Positions 25,146 through 33,751 of a stretch of 64,000 nt of DNA are shown here, in pieces. The stretch comes from Pelagicoccus mobilis. Lineage in GTDB: Bacteria; Verrucomicrobiota; Verrucomicrobiia; Opitutales; Opitutaceae. Made by a program: the position numbers and the translations under genes. Where the stretch lies: the NCBI RefSeq assembly GCF_016595505.1, contig NZ_JAENIL010000008.1, positions 1 through 64,000 on the forward strand, in the 5' to 3' direction. Each line of letters starts with the position of its first letter. Positions within the stretch are counted from its first letter, which is position 1. The notes under the pieces were generated by a model. That model was given only the letters and a program-made list of their open reading frames with translations, ran no database searches and was not told where the DNA came from.

Positions 25146-26444
25146 TTAGATGAGCGAAAGGGCAGGTGTTTCGAGCAAGGTCTTGAGGGCTTGGAGGTAC
25201 TCCGCACCGACTGCTCCATCAACTGCACGGTGGTCGCAGCTAACGCCGATTGTCATGATCTGGCCAGGAACGATCTCGCCGGCTTCGTTGACGATTGGCT
25301 TGGTCTGTGTGGCACCGACTGAGAGGATGCCGGCGTTTGGCGTGTTGATGATGCCGTAGAAGCTGCTGATACCGTACATGCCGAGGTTTGTGACAGTGAA
25401 GGTGCTGTCGGACATTTCCGCTGGGCTGAGCTTCTTGTTGCGAGCCTTGCCGATGAGTTCCTTGGCTTCGATGGCGATCTGCTTGAGTGTCTTGCTTTCC
25501 GCGTTGCGGATAACGGGAGTGAGCAGGCCGTCTTCGATAGCGACGCCGAAGGCGAGGTTAACCGATCCGTTTTGGCGGATGGTGTTGCCTTGCCACGCGC
25601 GATTCATGGTTGGAACGCGGCGGAGGGCTTCGGCTGATGCCTTAAGGATGAAGTCGTTAACGGTGAGCTTGATGCCGCCGCCGTGCTCGGCGGGAACGTT
25701 GGCGAGGTCGGCGTTGATCTTGGCCCGAGTTGCTAGGAGGTTCGCTGCATTGACTTCTATCTGAAGGTAGAAGTGAGGAGCGTTGACCTTAGACTCTACG
25801 AGGCGAGTAGCGATAACGCCGCGCATTGTAGAGACGGGAAGATCTGCGTCTTCGGCGATCGCGAGTCCAGGTAGTGTAACCGGCGCAGCGGCTACAGGTG
25901 CTGGGGCTGCTACAGGAGCGGCAGCTCCGCCAGACTTAGCGTCGATAACGTCCTGCTTTACGATACGGCCGTTTGGTCCGGAACCGATGATGCCAGCGAG
26001 GTCGATGCCTTCTGCCTTTGCGAGCTTCTTGGCAAGCGGGGAAGCCTTGATGCGGCTATCGCTTGAAGGGGTAGAAGCAGGTGAAGAGGGAGAAGTAGAA
26101 GAAGATGCTGCGGGAGCGGCTGCTTCTGCGGGAGCTTCTTCGCCAGCGGCTGCAGGAGCAGCGGCTGCAGGAGCAGCGGCTGCATCTGGAACTTCAACTT
26201 CTTCTCCTTCTTCGCCGATAGCGGCGATAGGAGCGCCGATTGCGACTTGGTCGCCGGCCTTCGCGATTTGCTTGAGGAGGATGCCGTCTTCGAAGGCTTC
26301 CAGTTCCATGGTTGCCTTGTCGGTTTCGATTTCAGCAATCACGTCGCCGGACTCGATGGCGTCGCCTTCGTTTTTGAGCCAGTTTGCCACTGTTCCGACC
26401 GTCATTGTGTCGGAGAGCTTCGGCATGTCGATGAATGTAGCCAT
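25146..26444 (-). CDS. pdhC: Pyruvate dehydrogenase E2 (dihydrolipoamide acetyltransferase)
   Basis: Core of the pyruvate dehydrogenase complex; it moves the acetyl group from lipoate to CoA. The 432-residue protein has one lipoyl domain (1-80, lipoyl Lys in ETDKATMELE), an Ala/Pro/Glu-rich hinge (80-130), a peripheral-subunit binding domain (about 133-170, IKASPLAKKLAKAEGIDLAG), a second Ala/Pro linker, and the catalytic domain (about 205-432) ending with SCDHRAVDGAVGAEYLQAL, which holds the catalytic His and Asp. The long Ala-rich hinge is typical. It is third in the operon after pdhA and pdhB. No E3 (lpd) gene is in the window. Confidence 0.94.
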   Translation of the reverse strand: MATFIDMPKLSDTMTVGTVANWLKNEGDAIESGDVIAEIETDKATMELEAFEDGILLKQIAKAGDQVAIGAPIAAIGEEGEEVEVPDAAAAPAAAAPAAAGEEAPAEAAAPAASSSTSPSSPASTPSSDSRIKASPLAKKLAKAEGIDLAGIIGSGPNGRIVKQDVIDAKSGGAAAPVAAPAPVAAAPVTLPGLAIAEDADLPVSTMRGVIATRLVESKVNAPHFYLQIEVNAANLLATRAKINADLANVPAEHGGGIKLTVNDFILKASAEALRRVPTMNRAWQGNTIRQNGSVNLAFGVAIEDGLLTPVIRNAESKTLKQIAIEAKELIGKARNKKLSPAEMSDSTFTVTNLGMYGISSFYGIINTPNAGILSVGATQTKPIVNEAGEIVPGQIMTIGVSCDHRAVDGAVGAEYLQALKTLLETPALSLI

Positions 26445-26484
26445 TGTCTAAAGTAAGGATTAAGAATTAAGAGCGAAGAGGTGA

Positions 26485-27459
26485 TTACATGATGCCGAGG
26501 ACCTTTTCTACGACCGTAGATGCCTTGGGGAGCTGTTCGGGCTCGAGGGCTGGGCTGTAGATGGCGGGAGCATCGATGGTGGAGATACGCTGGATCGGCG
26601 CGTCGAGGTAGTCGAAGGCCTTGTTCTGGATGGTGTAGGCGATTTGAGCGTCTACGCCACAGAATGGGCGATTCTCTTCCACGAGAACTGCGCGGTTGGT
26701 CTTCTTGACCGACTCGAGAATGGTTTCCTCGTCGAGTGGGCGGATGGAGCGGAGGTCAACGACTTCAGCACTGATGTTGTGTTCTTCCTCGAGGACCTGG
26801 GCTGCGGTGAGAGCGACAGGAACGGATGGGCCGTGGCAAACGATGGTGACGTCGGTACCTTCCTTCTTGATGTCGGCCTTGCCGAGTGGAATGACGTACT
26901 CTTCTTCCGGTACTTCGCCGGTGGTTCCGTAGAGGAGGGTGGACTCCATCACGTAAACTGGGTCGTTGTCGCGGATCGCAGCCTTCATGAGCCCCTTGGC
27001 GTCGTAAGGTGTCGCTGGGCAAACCACCTTGAGACCGGGCATGTTGGCGATAAGGTTCTCCGGAGTGTGGGAGTGAGTCGCACCAACGTTGGTGCCGCCG
27101 TTGGCAGGACCGCGGATAACGATCGGTACGTTGATCAGGCCACCTGACATGTAGCGTACGCAGCCGGCGTTGTTGATCATTTGATCCCACGCAACGTATG
27201 CGAAGCTCCAGAACATGAGCTCCATAACGGGGCGAACGCCGAGCATGGAGGCGCCGATACCCATGCCGATGAAGCCGGCTTCGGAAATCGGAGCGTCAAC
27301 GATGCGCTTCGGGCCGTAGCGCTCGAGGAGACCTTCGGTCACCTTGTAAGCGCCGTTGTACTGGGCTACTTCTTCGCCGATGATAACGACGTTTTCGTCG
27401 CGCTCGATTTCTTCGGCGAGCGCGTCCTTGATTGCCTGTCTGTAAGAGATCTCTGGCAT
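26485..27459 (-). CDS. pdhB: Pyruvate dehydrogenase E1 beta subunit
   Basis: Forms the thiamine diphosphate-dependent decarboxylase heterotetramer with E1 alpha. The 324-residue protein begins EISYRQAIKDALAEEIERD and has VVIIGEEVAQYNGAYKVTEGL with the cofactor-contacting Glu, PISEAGFIGMGIGASM, and the C-terminal transketolase-like domain with VVDLRSIRPLDEETI. It lies 40 bp before pdhC and 24 bp after pdhA. The similar genes of branched-chain or acetoin dehydrogenases are alternatives, but the gene set and spacing fit pyruvate dehydrogenase. Confidence 0.93.
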   Translation of the reverse strand: MPEISYRQAIKDALAEEIERDENVVIIGEEVAQYNGAYKVTEGLLERYGPKRIVDAPISEAGFIGMGIGASMLGVRPVMELMFWSFAYVAWDQMINNAGCVRYMSGGLINVPIVIRGPANGGTNVGATHSHTPENLIANMPGLKVVCPATPYDAKGLMKAAIRDNDPVYVMESTLLYGTTGEVPEEEYVIPLGKADIKKEGTDVTIVCHGPSVPVALTAAQVLEEEHNISAEVVDLRSIRPLDEETILESVKKTNRAVLVEENRPFCGVDAQIAYTIQNKAFDYLDAPIQRISTIDAPAIYSPALEPEQLPKASTVVEKVLGIM

Positions 27460-27483
27460 TTTAAATCGTGTCCTGTGTGAAAA

Positions 27484-28593
27484 TTAGTCGTTGAAGAAGA
27501 GGCGACCTTCGGAGGTGCGCTTGTCTGGATTGTCCGCTTCCCAGTATACGTCCTCGGTGATGGACTCGACTGGTGGGAATGGGCTCTCGTCTGCGAATTG
27601 GGCTGCTACTTCAGCTTCTTGCTTCGCTTCGGAGTCGATCACCTTCATCTCGTCCTCGGACATGATCTTGGAGTCGAGGAGGTAGAGGCGGTAGACGTTG
27701 AGCGGATCGTGATTCTTGCGGTAGTCGTCGATCTCTTCCTTGGTGCGGTACTTCTTGGCGTTCGCGTCGGCGACGGAGTGGCCTTGGTAGCGGTAAGTGT
27801 GGATCTCGAGGATGGTTGGCTTGGATTCTTCGTGAGCCCGCTTGATGGCGCGGCCGACACCGTCGCGGATCGCGAAGATGGATTCGCCGTTGATGTTTTC
27901 CCAGGCCATGTTGTAGCCCTCGGCACGAGCGGCGAGACCCTCCTTCGGGTGTGAGGAGGAACGCTCTTGGGACGTACCCATGGAGTAGCCGTTGTTCTCG
28001 ATGATGAAGATTGCTGGAAGATCCCAGAGCGCCGCGATGTTGTAGGCTTCGTGCACGGCGCCTTGGTTGATCGCTCCATCGCCCATGAATGCCATGGCGG
28101 AACCGATGTTGCCCTTATACTTTACGCCGTAAGCGAGGCCAACTCCGAGAGGGATCTGGCCGCCGACGATTCCGTGGCCGCCCCAGTAGTTCTTGTCGGG
28201 AGCGAAATAGTGCATGGAGCCGCCCTTGCCCTTGGAGCATCCGGTCGCCTTGCCGAGTAGCTCGGCCATGCACTCGTTCATGTTCATGCCAACTGCGAGG
28301 CCGTGACCGTGGTTGCGGTAGGCGGTGATCATGTGATCGTGGTCGCCCATGAGGGAGGCGCAGCCAACTGCGATGGACTCTTGTCCAATGTAAAGGTGGA
28401 GGAAGCCGCCGATCTTTCCTTGCTGGTAGACGCGGAGCGAACGCTCTTCGAAGCGACGGATGCGAACCATGTCGCGGTAGAACCCGAGGAGCTCATCCTT
28501 TGAGAGGTCCTTGTTGATAGGCAGTTTCGCTTCTTTAGCCAGATTTGAACTCTCTGGCTTTACGCGTTTCTTTGGCGTGGTTTTTGCGCTCAC
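27484..28593 (-). CDS. pdhA: Pyruvate dehydrogenase E1 alpha subunit
   Basis: Binds thiamine diphosphate and decarboxylates pyruvate. The 369-residue protein has a Lys-rich start, FYRDMVRIRRFEERSLRVYQ, GFLHLYIGQESIAVG, the cofactor motif beginning AFMGDGAINQGAVHEAYN and ending IIENNGYSMGT, and the loop YRYQGHSVAD. It is the first gene of the minus-strand operon pdhA-pdhB-pdhC. The upstream gap to the Nudix gene (28594-28725) probably holds the promoter, though I see no clear -35/-10. Confidence 0.94.
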   Translation of the reverse strand: MSAKTTPKKRVKPESSNLAKEAKLPINKDLSKDELLGFYRDMVRIRRFEERSLRVYQQGKIGGFLHLYIGQESIAVGCASLMGDHDHMITAYRNHGHGLAVGMNMNECMAELLGKATGCSKGKGGSMHYFAPDKNYWGGHGIVGGQIPLGVGLAYGVKYKGNIGSAMAFMGDGAINQGAVHEAYNIAALWDLPAIFIIENNGYSMGTSQERSSSHPKEGLAARAEGYNMAWENINGESIFAIRDGVGRAIKRAHEESKPTILEIHTYRYQGHSVADANAKKYRTKEEIDDYRKNHDPLNVYRLYLLDSKIMSEDEMKVIDSEAKQEAEVAAQFADESPFPPVESITEDVYWEADNPDKRTSEGRLFFND

Positions 28594-28725
28594 TTTTCTG
28601 TTTCTAATTCTCTGTGTTGGAGAAGGAAGTTCTCGGAAAAACTGGGGATTGAAGGTGTTGGCCGCTTCGAGACAACAACAAAGCTTCTTATTGAAGAGGG
28701 ATTATTTGGTAGGAAACGCTCACGA

Positions 28726-29250
28726 TTAGTCGTTTTGCGGCATTTCATGAACGGAATTGTCGGAAGGGATAAGGCCTTCGATCTCGAATTCCAGAGGTTT
28801 GCCCGGTTGACAGTCGACCTTGAGAGCCACGAATCGGTCATGGAAACGGTCATAAATTTCCCATAGCCCCTGGCGGTCGGTTTCGGGGATGGCGAGCGAG
28901 TCAATTTCTTCGCGCGTGTAGAACGCGAATGCGCCTTCGTCGATCTGTTCGGGCAGGGTGTCGAGCGCTTTTGAGCAGTCGAACAAGAACATAAGCCAGT
29001 GGCCTTTGCCTTCGTAGGCTTTTTCCGCGGCCATGCAAAACAGGTGTAAGTCCTTCTCTGTGAGTTCGATGCCGGTCTCCTCTTTCGCTTCACGAATGGC
29101 GCACTCGAAGGGGGACTCGCCGGTGGGCATCTCGAGTTTGCCGCCGATCGGGCTCCAAAGGCCTTTGTTCGGTTCCTTTGCTCTTTGGAGCATCAGGAAG
29201 CGGCCGGTCTTGTCCTTGAGGAAAATGAGAACGCTGATCTTATATTGCAT
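28726..29250 (-). CDS. Nudix hydrolase
   Basis: A 174-residue hydrolase of nucleoside diphosphates linked to another group. The Nudix box is present as GESPFECAIREAKEETGIEL with the catalytic REAKEETG, preceded by WSPIGGKLEM. The N-terminal strand MQYKISVLIFLKDKTGRFLMLQR (key block SVLIFLKDKTGRFLML) is typical of MutT/NudG-like members. The substrate cannot be predicted. It is the gene just upstream of pdhA on the same strand (132 bp gap) and divergent from the pilus-type locus. Confidence 0.88.
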   Translation of the reverse strand: MQYKISVLIFLKDKTGRFLMLQRAKEPNKGLWSPIGGKLEMPTGESPFECAIREAKEETGIELTEKDLHLFCMAAEKAYEGKGHWLMFLFDCSKALDTLPEQIDEGAFAFYTREEIDSLAIPETDRQGLWEIYDRFHDRFVALKVDCQPGKPLEFEIEGLIPSDNSVHEMPQND

Positions 29251-29369
29251 TTGTCGCTAGGCGAGGGGAGTAGGGGCGAGGCGCGAGTTGGGCAAGTTGA
29301 ATTGGGGAAACTCCCGCAAGAATTGAGATTCGCTTGATCTCTGAGGGATATGCAGGGATTGGTTTGTCG

Positions 29370-29948
29370 ATGATGCGGTTTGTTTGTGCCTTTCTTTTAC
29401 TGCTGATTGGAAGCTGGCCGGCCTTGGCGAGGGCGGCGGAAGTCGAGCTGGTGAAGCTGGATTTCGATCTGGTTGAAGCGCCTGGTGGGCGTGACCCTTG
29501 GTATCAGATCGCCTTGACGCTGAGCGTCGAACGCGGCGAGCGCGCTAGTGGAGCGAATCCGCGATTTATGGACGATTTGGAGGTTCGCTTTTCGTTTGCG
29601 ACATCAGCTGAGACTCAGGCTGGATTACGCTATCGTTTTTATTCTGCTGCGGCTGAATATCCAACTCTAGAGGTGGGGCGGCATGTGGTGCGGTATTATT
29701 TGCCCCCAGAGCTCGTCAAGCGCGATCGCGTGCGTGGTGAGCCGTTTGCGTTTGTCGCTGAAGTGCTTGCCGGAGAGGATGTTGTAGAATCGGTTTTGTC
29801 GGACAATCTGAAGGATCGTTCGAACTTGGCTAACTTCAGGGAGCGTTTGAGATCAGGCGAGAATTCGGTTTTGAGGTTGCAGGACGAGACTCCTTTCGCT
29901 TGGTCGAGCCCCCGGGACACTCCGGTTGCGAAGCGACGTCAATTTTAG
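29370..29948 (+). CDS. Secreted protein at the Amuc_1102 position of the pilus locus
   Basis: A 192-residue exported protein with a signal peptide (MMRFVCAFLLLLIGSWPALARAAEVE, cleavage probably after ARAA; hydrophobic core FVCAFLLLLIGSWPALA). The mature part is beta-rich with no cysteines (VELVKLDFDLVEAP, WYQIALTLSVE, HVVRYYLPPELVKRD). I chose ATG 29370; a TTG at 29334 would add 12 residues before the signal peptide. From gene order it occupies the place of Amuc_1102, which I recall as an immunoglobulin-like-fold protein. I did not establish sequence similarity to it, so that link rests on position, size and export. Confidence 0.65.
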   Translation: MMRFVCAFLLLLIGSWPALARAAEVELVKLDFDLVEAPGGRDPWYQIALTLSVERGERASGANPRFMDDLEVRFSFATSAETQAGLRYRFYSAAAEYPTLEVGRHVVRYYLPPELVKRDRVRGEPFAFVAEVLAGEDVVESVLSDNLKDRSNLANFRERLRSGENSVLRLQDETPFAWSSPRDTPVAKRRQF

Positions 29949-30098
29949 GGCTTGAATTTTCGCCCTGTTTATCGCCTAGGGCAAAGTCTGTAGCCTGTTT
30001 GGCGCTTAATTGTAAGTCCCTATTATTTAACGATTTTAGCTTGTAATGGCTAGTTGTTAAAAAAGAATGAAGTCTCGTAGTCGACTCCCTCTATCCGC

Positions 30099-31775
30099 AT
30101 GCCAAGTCCACACTTCCTAGCGATCAGCCTTGGGGCTAATCATCTCTGCTCGGTTCATCTGAAGATGAATCCTAGCGGTCGCTGCGAGCTGTTGGACTAC
30201 CAGATCGACGCGGTGGAGTTTTCGTCGCATGACCCGCTGCTCTGGCTGAAGGCCACTTCTTCGCATCTTGACGCGGTTGCATTGAGATTTCGCGGCGAGT
30301 TGTCTGCAGGGTTTTCGATCCCTGGCCATGTGGCTTTGTGTAAGTATCTCAAGATCCCTCAGGTCGCATCCAGCAAGCGCTCGAAGATTGTAGCGTTTGA
30401 GGCGAAGCAGAATATTCCTTATCCGATCGAGGAGGTCACTTGGGGGCATGAGGTTATTGAGGAGGACGACTTGGACTTCGATGCAGTGATCGGGGCCTCG
30501 CGTACCGAGATTGTGGAGACAATCGCCCGTTACAGCAAAGACTCTGAAATCAACCTGCGAGGGATCGAGCCTTCCGCCACGTCGCTTGTGAATGTCTTTC
30601 GCTACAATCACGCGGAGGAAAAGGGGTGTTTCTTGATGGTGTCTGTTGGAGCGAAGTCGACGGACTTGGTCTATGTTGACGGAACGCGATACCATAGCCG
30701 AAATGTTCCGTTTGGGGGGCAGTCTATCAGCAACGAGATCGCCGAGCTTCTAGGGGTAGGCGTGAGCGAGGCTGAGCGTATTAAGATATCGGCTACAAGA
30801 TCGGAGGTCCTCTCTTCAGATGAGTACACCGCTTTTGAAAATGCTAAGCGAAATTTCGAAACGCGATTGGGGACGGAGATCGTTCGGACGTCGGCTGTTT
30901 TAAAGCGGCAAGGGTTCTCTTTTGTTCCAGAGGGAATATTTCTGGTAGGAGGTGGCTCGGCGTTGCCAGGTCTCGATTCGCTTTTGGAGAAGAAGGTAGG
31001 AGTGTCTGTCAGGCCTTTGGATGCTCTGCGGCGGATAGCGGTTTCTGAAGAACTGTCGGCCGAAGAGCTAGAGCGGGATTCGATATTTTTGTCAGATGCA
31101 ATCGGCATGGGGGTTGGGCGGTTTATGCCTGATGGCGCTTCGCTAGACTTGACGCCCCGTAGCCTCGTTTGGCAACGCAAGTTCCGACGCCAGCAGCCTT
31201 TCTATATTTTGGCAGGGCTGGTTGCTTGTGGCGCAGTGGGGCTTCCTATCTTGAATACGGCTCTTGAGTTGAGAGCGTATGAGCAGGAGTTGCAGAACTT
31301 GGATGTGCAGATTCAGCCGTTGCGTCAGATCAACCAAAAGATCTACGACAAGACAGAGCAGATTAAGCAGATACGCAGTGTTGTGGAAAAAGCCTCCACT
31401 ATCGCGGAGGCTCGATCGACTTGGCAGAAGGTATTGAACGATCTGCAATCGCGACTCGCGGCGGTGGAGGATGTCTGGTTGGACAATCTGAGATTGGAGC
31501 GTCCTGGCAATGTGCAATCCAGCGGTCGCGGGGTGGCGCGTATCCAGAATAAGGATGCGAACACAAGGATTCAATTGGTCGGGCGCTTGATTGATGTCTA
31601 CAATCCCGTCTCAAGTGTCAGTCCGCACTCGTATGAGCGTGTGAAGAACTTGCTGGAGAGCTTTAGAAGCTCGGATTTTGTGGCAGCCCTTGAGGATGAG
31701 GACTTCGATTATTCGGTTCCTGGGATACTCAAATTTGATTTCACGCTGGTGGTAAAGGAGGAGGTCCCGCTTTGA
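30099..31775 (+). CDS. PilM-PilN fusion of a type IV pilus-like assembly platform
   Basis: Residues 1-350 are a PilM-like actin-fold ATPase (FLAISLGANHLCSVHL, phosphate-loop region LMVSVGAKSTDLVYVDG, adenosine-loop GIFLVGGGSALPGLDSLL). Residues 370-558 look like PilN: a membrane span at about 374-394 (FYILAGLVACGAVGLPIL), a coiled coil (395-440) and a small alpha/beta domain (WQKVLNDLQSRLAAVEDVWL). In other bacteria PilM binds the cytosolic tail of PilN, so a fusion makes functional sense. It is followed by PilO-position, PilP-position and secretin genes, giving a pilMNOPQ-like order. The 150-bp gap before it (29949-30098) is AT-rich and may hold a promoter. Confidence 0.82.
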   Translation: MPSPHFLAISLGANHLCSVHLKMNPSGRCELLDYQIDAVEFSSHDPLLWLKATSSHLDAVALRFRGELSAGFSIPGHVALCKYLKIPQVASSKRSKIVAFEAKQNIPYPIEEVTWGHEVIEEDDLDFDAVIGASRTEIVETIARYSKDSEINLRGIEPSATSLVNVFRYNHAEEKGCFLMVSVGAKSTDLVYVDGTRYHSRNVPFGGQSISNEIAELLGVGVSEAERIKISATRSEVLSSDEYTAFENAKRNFETRLGTEIVRTSAVLKRQGFSFVPEGIFLVGGGSALPGLDSLLEKKVGVSVRPLDALRRIAVSEELSAEELERDSIFLSDAIGMGVGRFMPDGASLDLTPRSLVWQRKFRRQQPFYILAGLVACGAVGLPILNTALELRAYEQELQNLDVQIQPLRQINQKIYDKTEQIKQIRSVVEKASTIAEARSTWQKVLNDLQSRLAAVEDVWLDNLRLERPGNVQSSGRGVARIQNKDANTRIQLVGRLIDVYNPVSSVSPHSYERVKNLLESFRSSDFVAALEDEDFDYSVPGILKFDFTLVVKEEVPL

Positions 31776-31788
31776 GGGAATCGCTGTT

Positions 31789-32769
31789 ATGAGTTTCTTC
31801 CGGAAAAATCCCATCTTTTACACTGTGCTCCTGTTGCTGTCGGGGGCTTGTATGGCGGGCTTGTGGTACTTGGCGACTTTGAGGGGCGACCTTGCTGGGT
31901 TTAAGGCTTCGTATGCGACTAAGGCGTCGCAGTATGATCGCTATCTCGCAGCTCGTCCATCTCCCACGCGTTCAAACCTGGAAGCGCTGGAGGAGAACTA
32001 CCGCGAGTTGTATGAAGTCTTCGAGCGGACAATGGGTAGTTTGAATTTGAATACTTTCGATGAAGCTGGATTTTACGGGAGTACTCCAGTGTCGAGGGCT
32101 GACTGGTCTTTCGAACTGCACAAGTACAAGGAGAACGCTCGCTATGCTGCTTTGAGTAACTCGATCGAGTTGTCGGAAGAGGTCGATTTTGGTTTTGACG
32201 ATTACGCGGCAGGTGGACCGCCACCGGAAAATGGCAAGGAAGTGCATGAGCAGATTGTGATCGCTTCTAACTTGCTGGAGACTCTGTTTGATTCGGGAAT
32301 CAGATCTTTCGTGAAGGTTCAGCGCGGGATAAAGCCAAACAGCGGTGCTGGGGCTTCGGTGGGAGGACGTCCGGCTGATCGCTTGTTTGGAGACGGGGAG
32401 AAATTCGCAGTCGTGCCAGGTCAGAGTTTGAGCATACCGGGGACTATTGATAGCTACGTTTTCAGGCTGGTTTTTCGGGGACAATCGATTGCTTTGCGTG
32501 GTTTTTTAAATCGCATCGCTAATTCGCCCCTTCCGTTTGTTGTGCGTGGAGTTGAAGCGGGTCTGGCTAGCGAGGGGGGCGAGAAGGTCGGACTGGAGAC
32601 TTTGGCTGAGAACCCGTTTGCTCAAGATGCTTCCGGAATCGCTAGCCAAGTAGCAGGGGTTCCGATCATCTCAGACAATACCTCGTTGTTCGTGGTGACA
32701 GTGGAGTTTTTGCAGTTGTCTGTTGAGGTGCCAGCTCCTGATTCTGAGGAGGGGAATAACAATGCCTAG
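31789..32769 (+). CDS. Amuc_1100-like (PilO-position) inner-membrane protein
   Basis: A 326-residue bitopic protein with one membrane span at about 9-28, a coiled-coil region (30-80) and a periplasmic part with a ferredoxin-like pattern. Two stretches resemble my memory of Akkermansia Amuc_1100: SPTRSNLEALEENYRELYE with TMGSL behind it, and EQIVIASNLLETLFDSGIRS followed by FVKV. Together with its place after PilM/N this supports homology. Amuc_1100 is known as a pilus-locus protein and as a host-immune ligand; only the first role is expected here. It overlaps the next gene by 8 bp. Confidence 0.75.
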   Translation: MSFFRKNPIFYTVLLLLSGACMAGLWYLATLRGDLAGFKASYATKASQYDRYLAARPSPTRSNLEALEENYRELYEVFERTMGSLNLNTFDEAGFYGSTPVSRADWSFELHKYKENARYAALSNSIELSEEVDFGFDDYAAGGPPPENGKEVHEQIVIASNLLETLFDSGIRSFVKVQRGIKPNSGAGASVGGRPADRLFGDGEKFAVVPGQSLSIPGTIDSYVFRLVFRGQSIALRGFLNRIANSPLPFVVRGVEAGLASEGGEKVGLETLAENPFAQDASGIASQVAGVPIISDNTSLFVVTVEFLQLSVEVPAPDSEEGNNNA

Positions 32770-33712
32770 GCTTAGAGTGACAGAGTTTCTAGACAAAATC
32801 GTGCTTCTGGTTGCGATGATCGTTTTTACTTGGGTAGGAACCCGAGCGATCATCGAGGTTCGAGAATTGGACGGGATTGCAGGGCAAGGGCGTGAGCTAC
32901 TCTCGGAGCAAAAGGTTAATGCTCCGACATACGAGCTAGCTGCTCCGGATGGGAGCGGCGTCAATTGGCGACCTGCGGAGAGTCAGAGCAGGGGTGATGA
33001 TTGGTTGTTTGATGTTTTTACCCCGCCGGTGATTTACTATGATCCGAACTCTCGGGAATTCGCCGTGACCCCTCCGAGTATACAGACTGTTGATACAGGA
33101 GAGAATCTTTGGGCTGCGTTTGATGTTGAGCTTCTGGAGGTTCGTCAGCGCCCATATAAGTTGCAGCTCGTCGGCTATGCTGGCTCCCAAGGGAGCTACA
33201 TTGCTTATTTTGAGAATACGGAAACGGGTGCTCTCGTCTATTTGAAAGAAGGACAGGAAGAGCCGGAGCTAGGGGTTCGCTTGACCGCTTTTCAGGAGCA
33301 GCAAATCGAAATTAAGAAAGAGGATGACACGCCGGTGGTTGAAAATGTCGGTGTTGCTCGAATTGCGGATTACGCGAGTGGCCAGGAAGTTAGCCTCACC
33401 AATATGGAGACGAAGATGTTTTCGGATCTTGAGGCCAAAATCAGATTGTTGCCGGGAGGAGTTGTTCGCTATGTGCAAATCGGCAGTAGGCTGGAGCTCG
33501 AGTCGGGCGACTACATTGTGGAGGATCTGTCCGCCCAGCCACCCGAAGCCATGATCACCAAAATTTCCAAGGACGGAGCCCGGCGCTTTTCGCGTACGTT
33601 AACCCCTGCGGCTCCCACTGAACTAAAACCCAGAGGGAGTCGCCAAAAAGAAATTCCTCAAAGCCCTTTCGCGATTAGGCCGCGATCCCAGAGCAAGAAA
33701 ACGAATGGATAA
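32762..33712 (+). CDS. PilP-position (Amuc_1099-like) membrane protein
   Basis: A 316-residue protein with one N-terminal membrane span (about 10-30, KIVLLVAMIVFTWVGTRAII) and a beta-rich periplasmic part: two copies of a small barrel-like unit appear at about 110-165 (YKLQLVGYAGSQGSYIAYFE) and 170-260. The first fits the PilP/GspC HR fold that docks secretin N domains. The ATG at 32762 has a strong GAGGAGGGG site 9 bp upstream and overlaps the previous gene; a longer ORF from 32723 lacks such a site. By order it corresponds to Amuc_1099. The C terminus is basic and Pro-rich. Confidence 0.65.
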   Translation: MPRLRVTEFLDKIVLLVAMIVFTWVGTRAIIEVRELDGIAGQGRELLSEQKVNAPTYELAAPDGSGVNWRPAESQSRGDDWLFDVFTPPVIYYDPNSREFAVTPPSIQTVDTGENLWAAFDVELLEVRQRPYKLQLVGYAGSQGSYIAYFENTETGALVYLKEGQEEPELGVRLTAFQEQQIEIKKEDDTPVVENVGVARIADYASGQEVSLTNMETKMFSDLEAKIRLLPGGVVRYVQIGSRLELESGDYIVEDLSAQPPEAMITKISKDGARRFSRTLTPAAPTELKPRGSRQKEIPQSPFAIRPRSQSKKTNG

Positions 33713-33751
33713 TCGTTTGCTCAACGGCCGTTGCAAAATCCCACCAGCCAC

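Noticed and set aside
29999-30014. TTGGCGC...TTGTA as a sigma-54 -24/-12 promoter before the pilus-type operon
   Set aside because: The spacing between GG and the -12 GC is off by one, and the -12 GC is missing.
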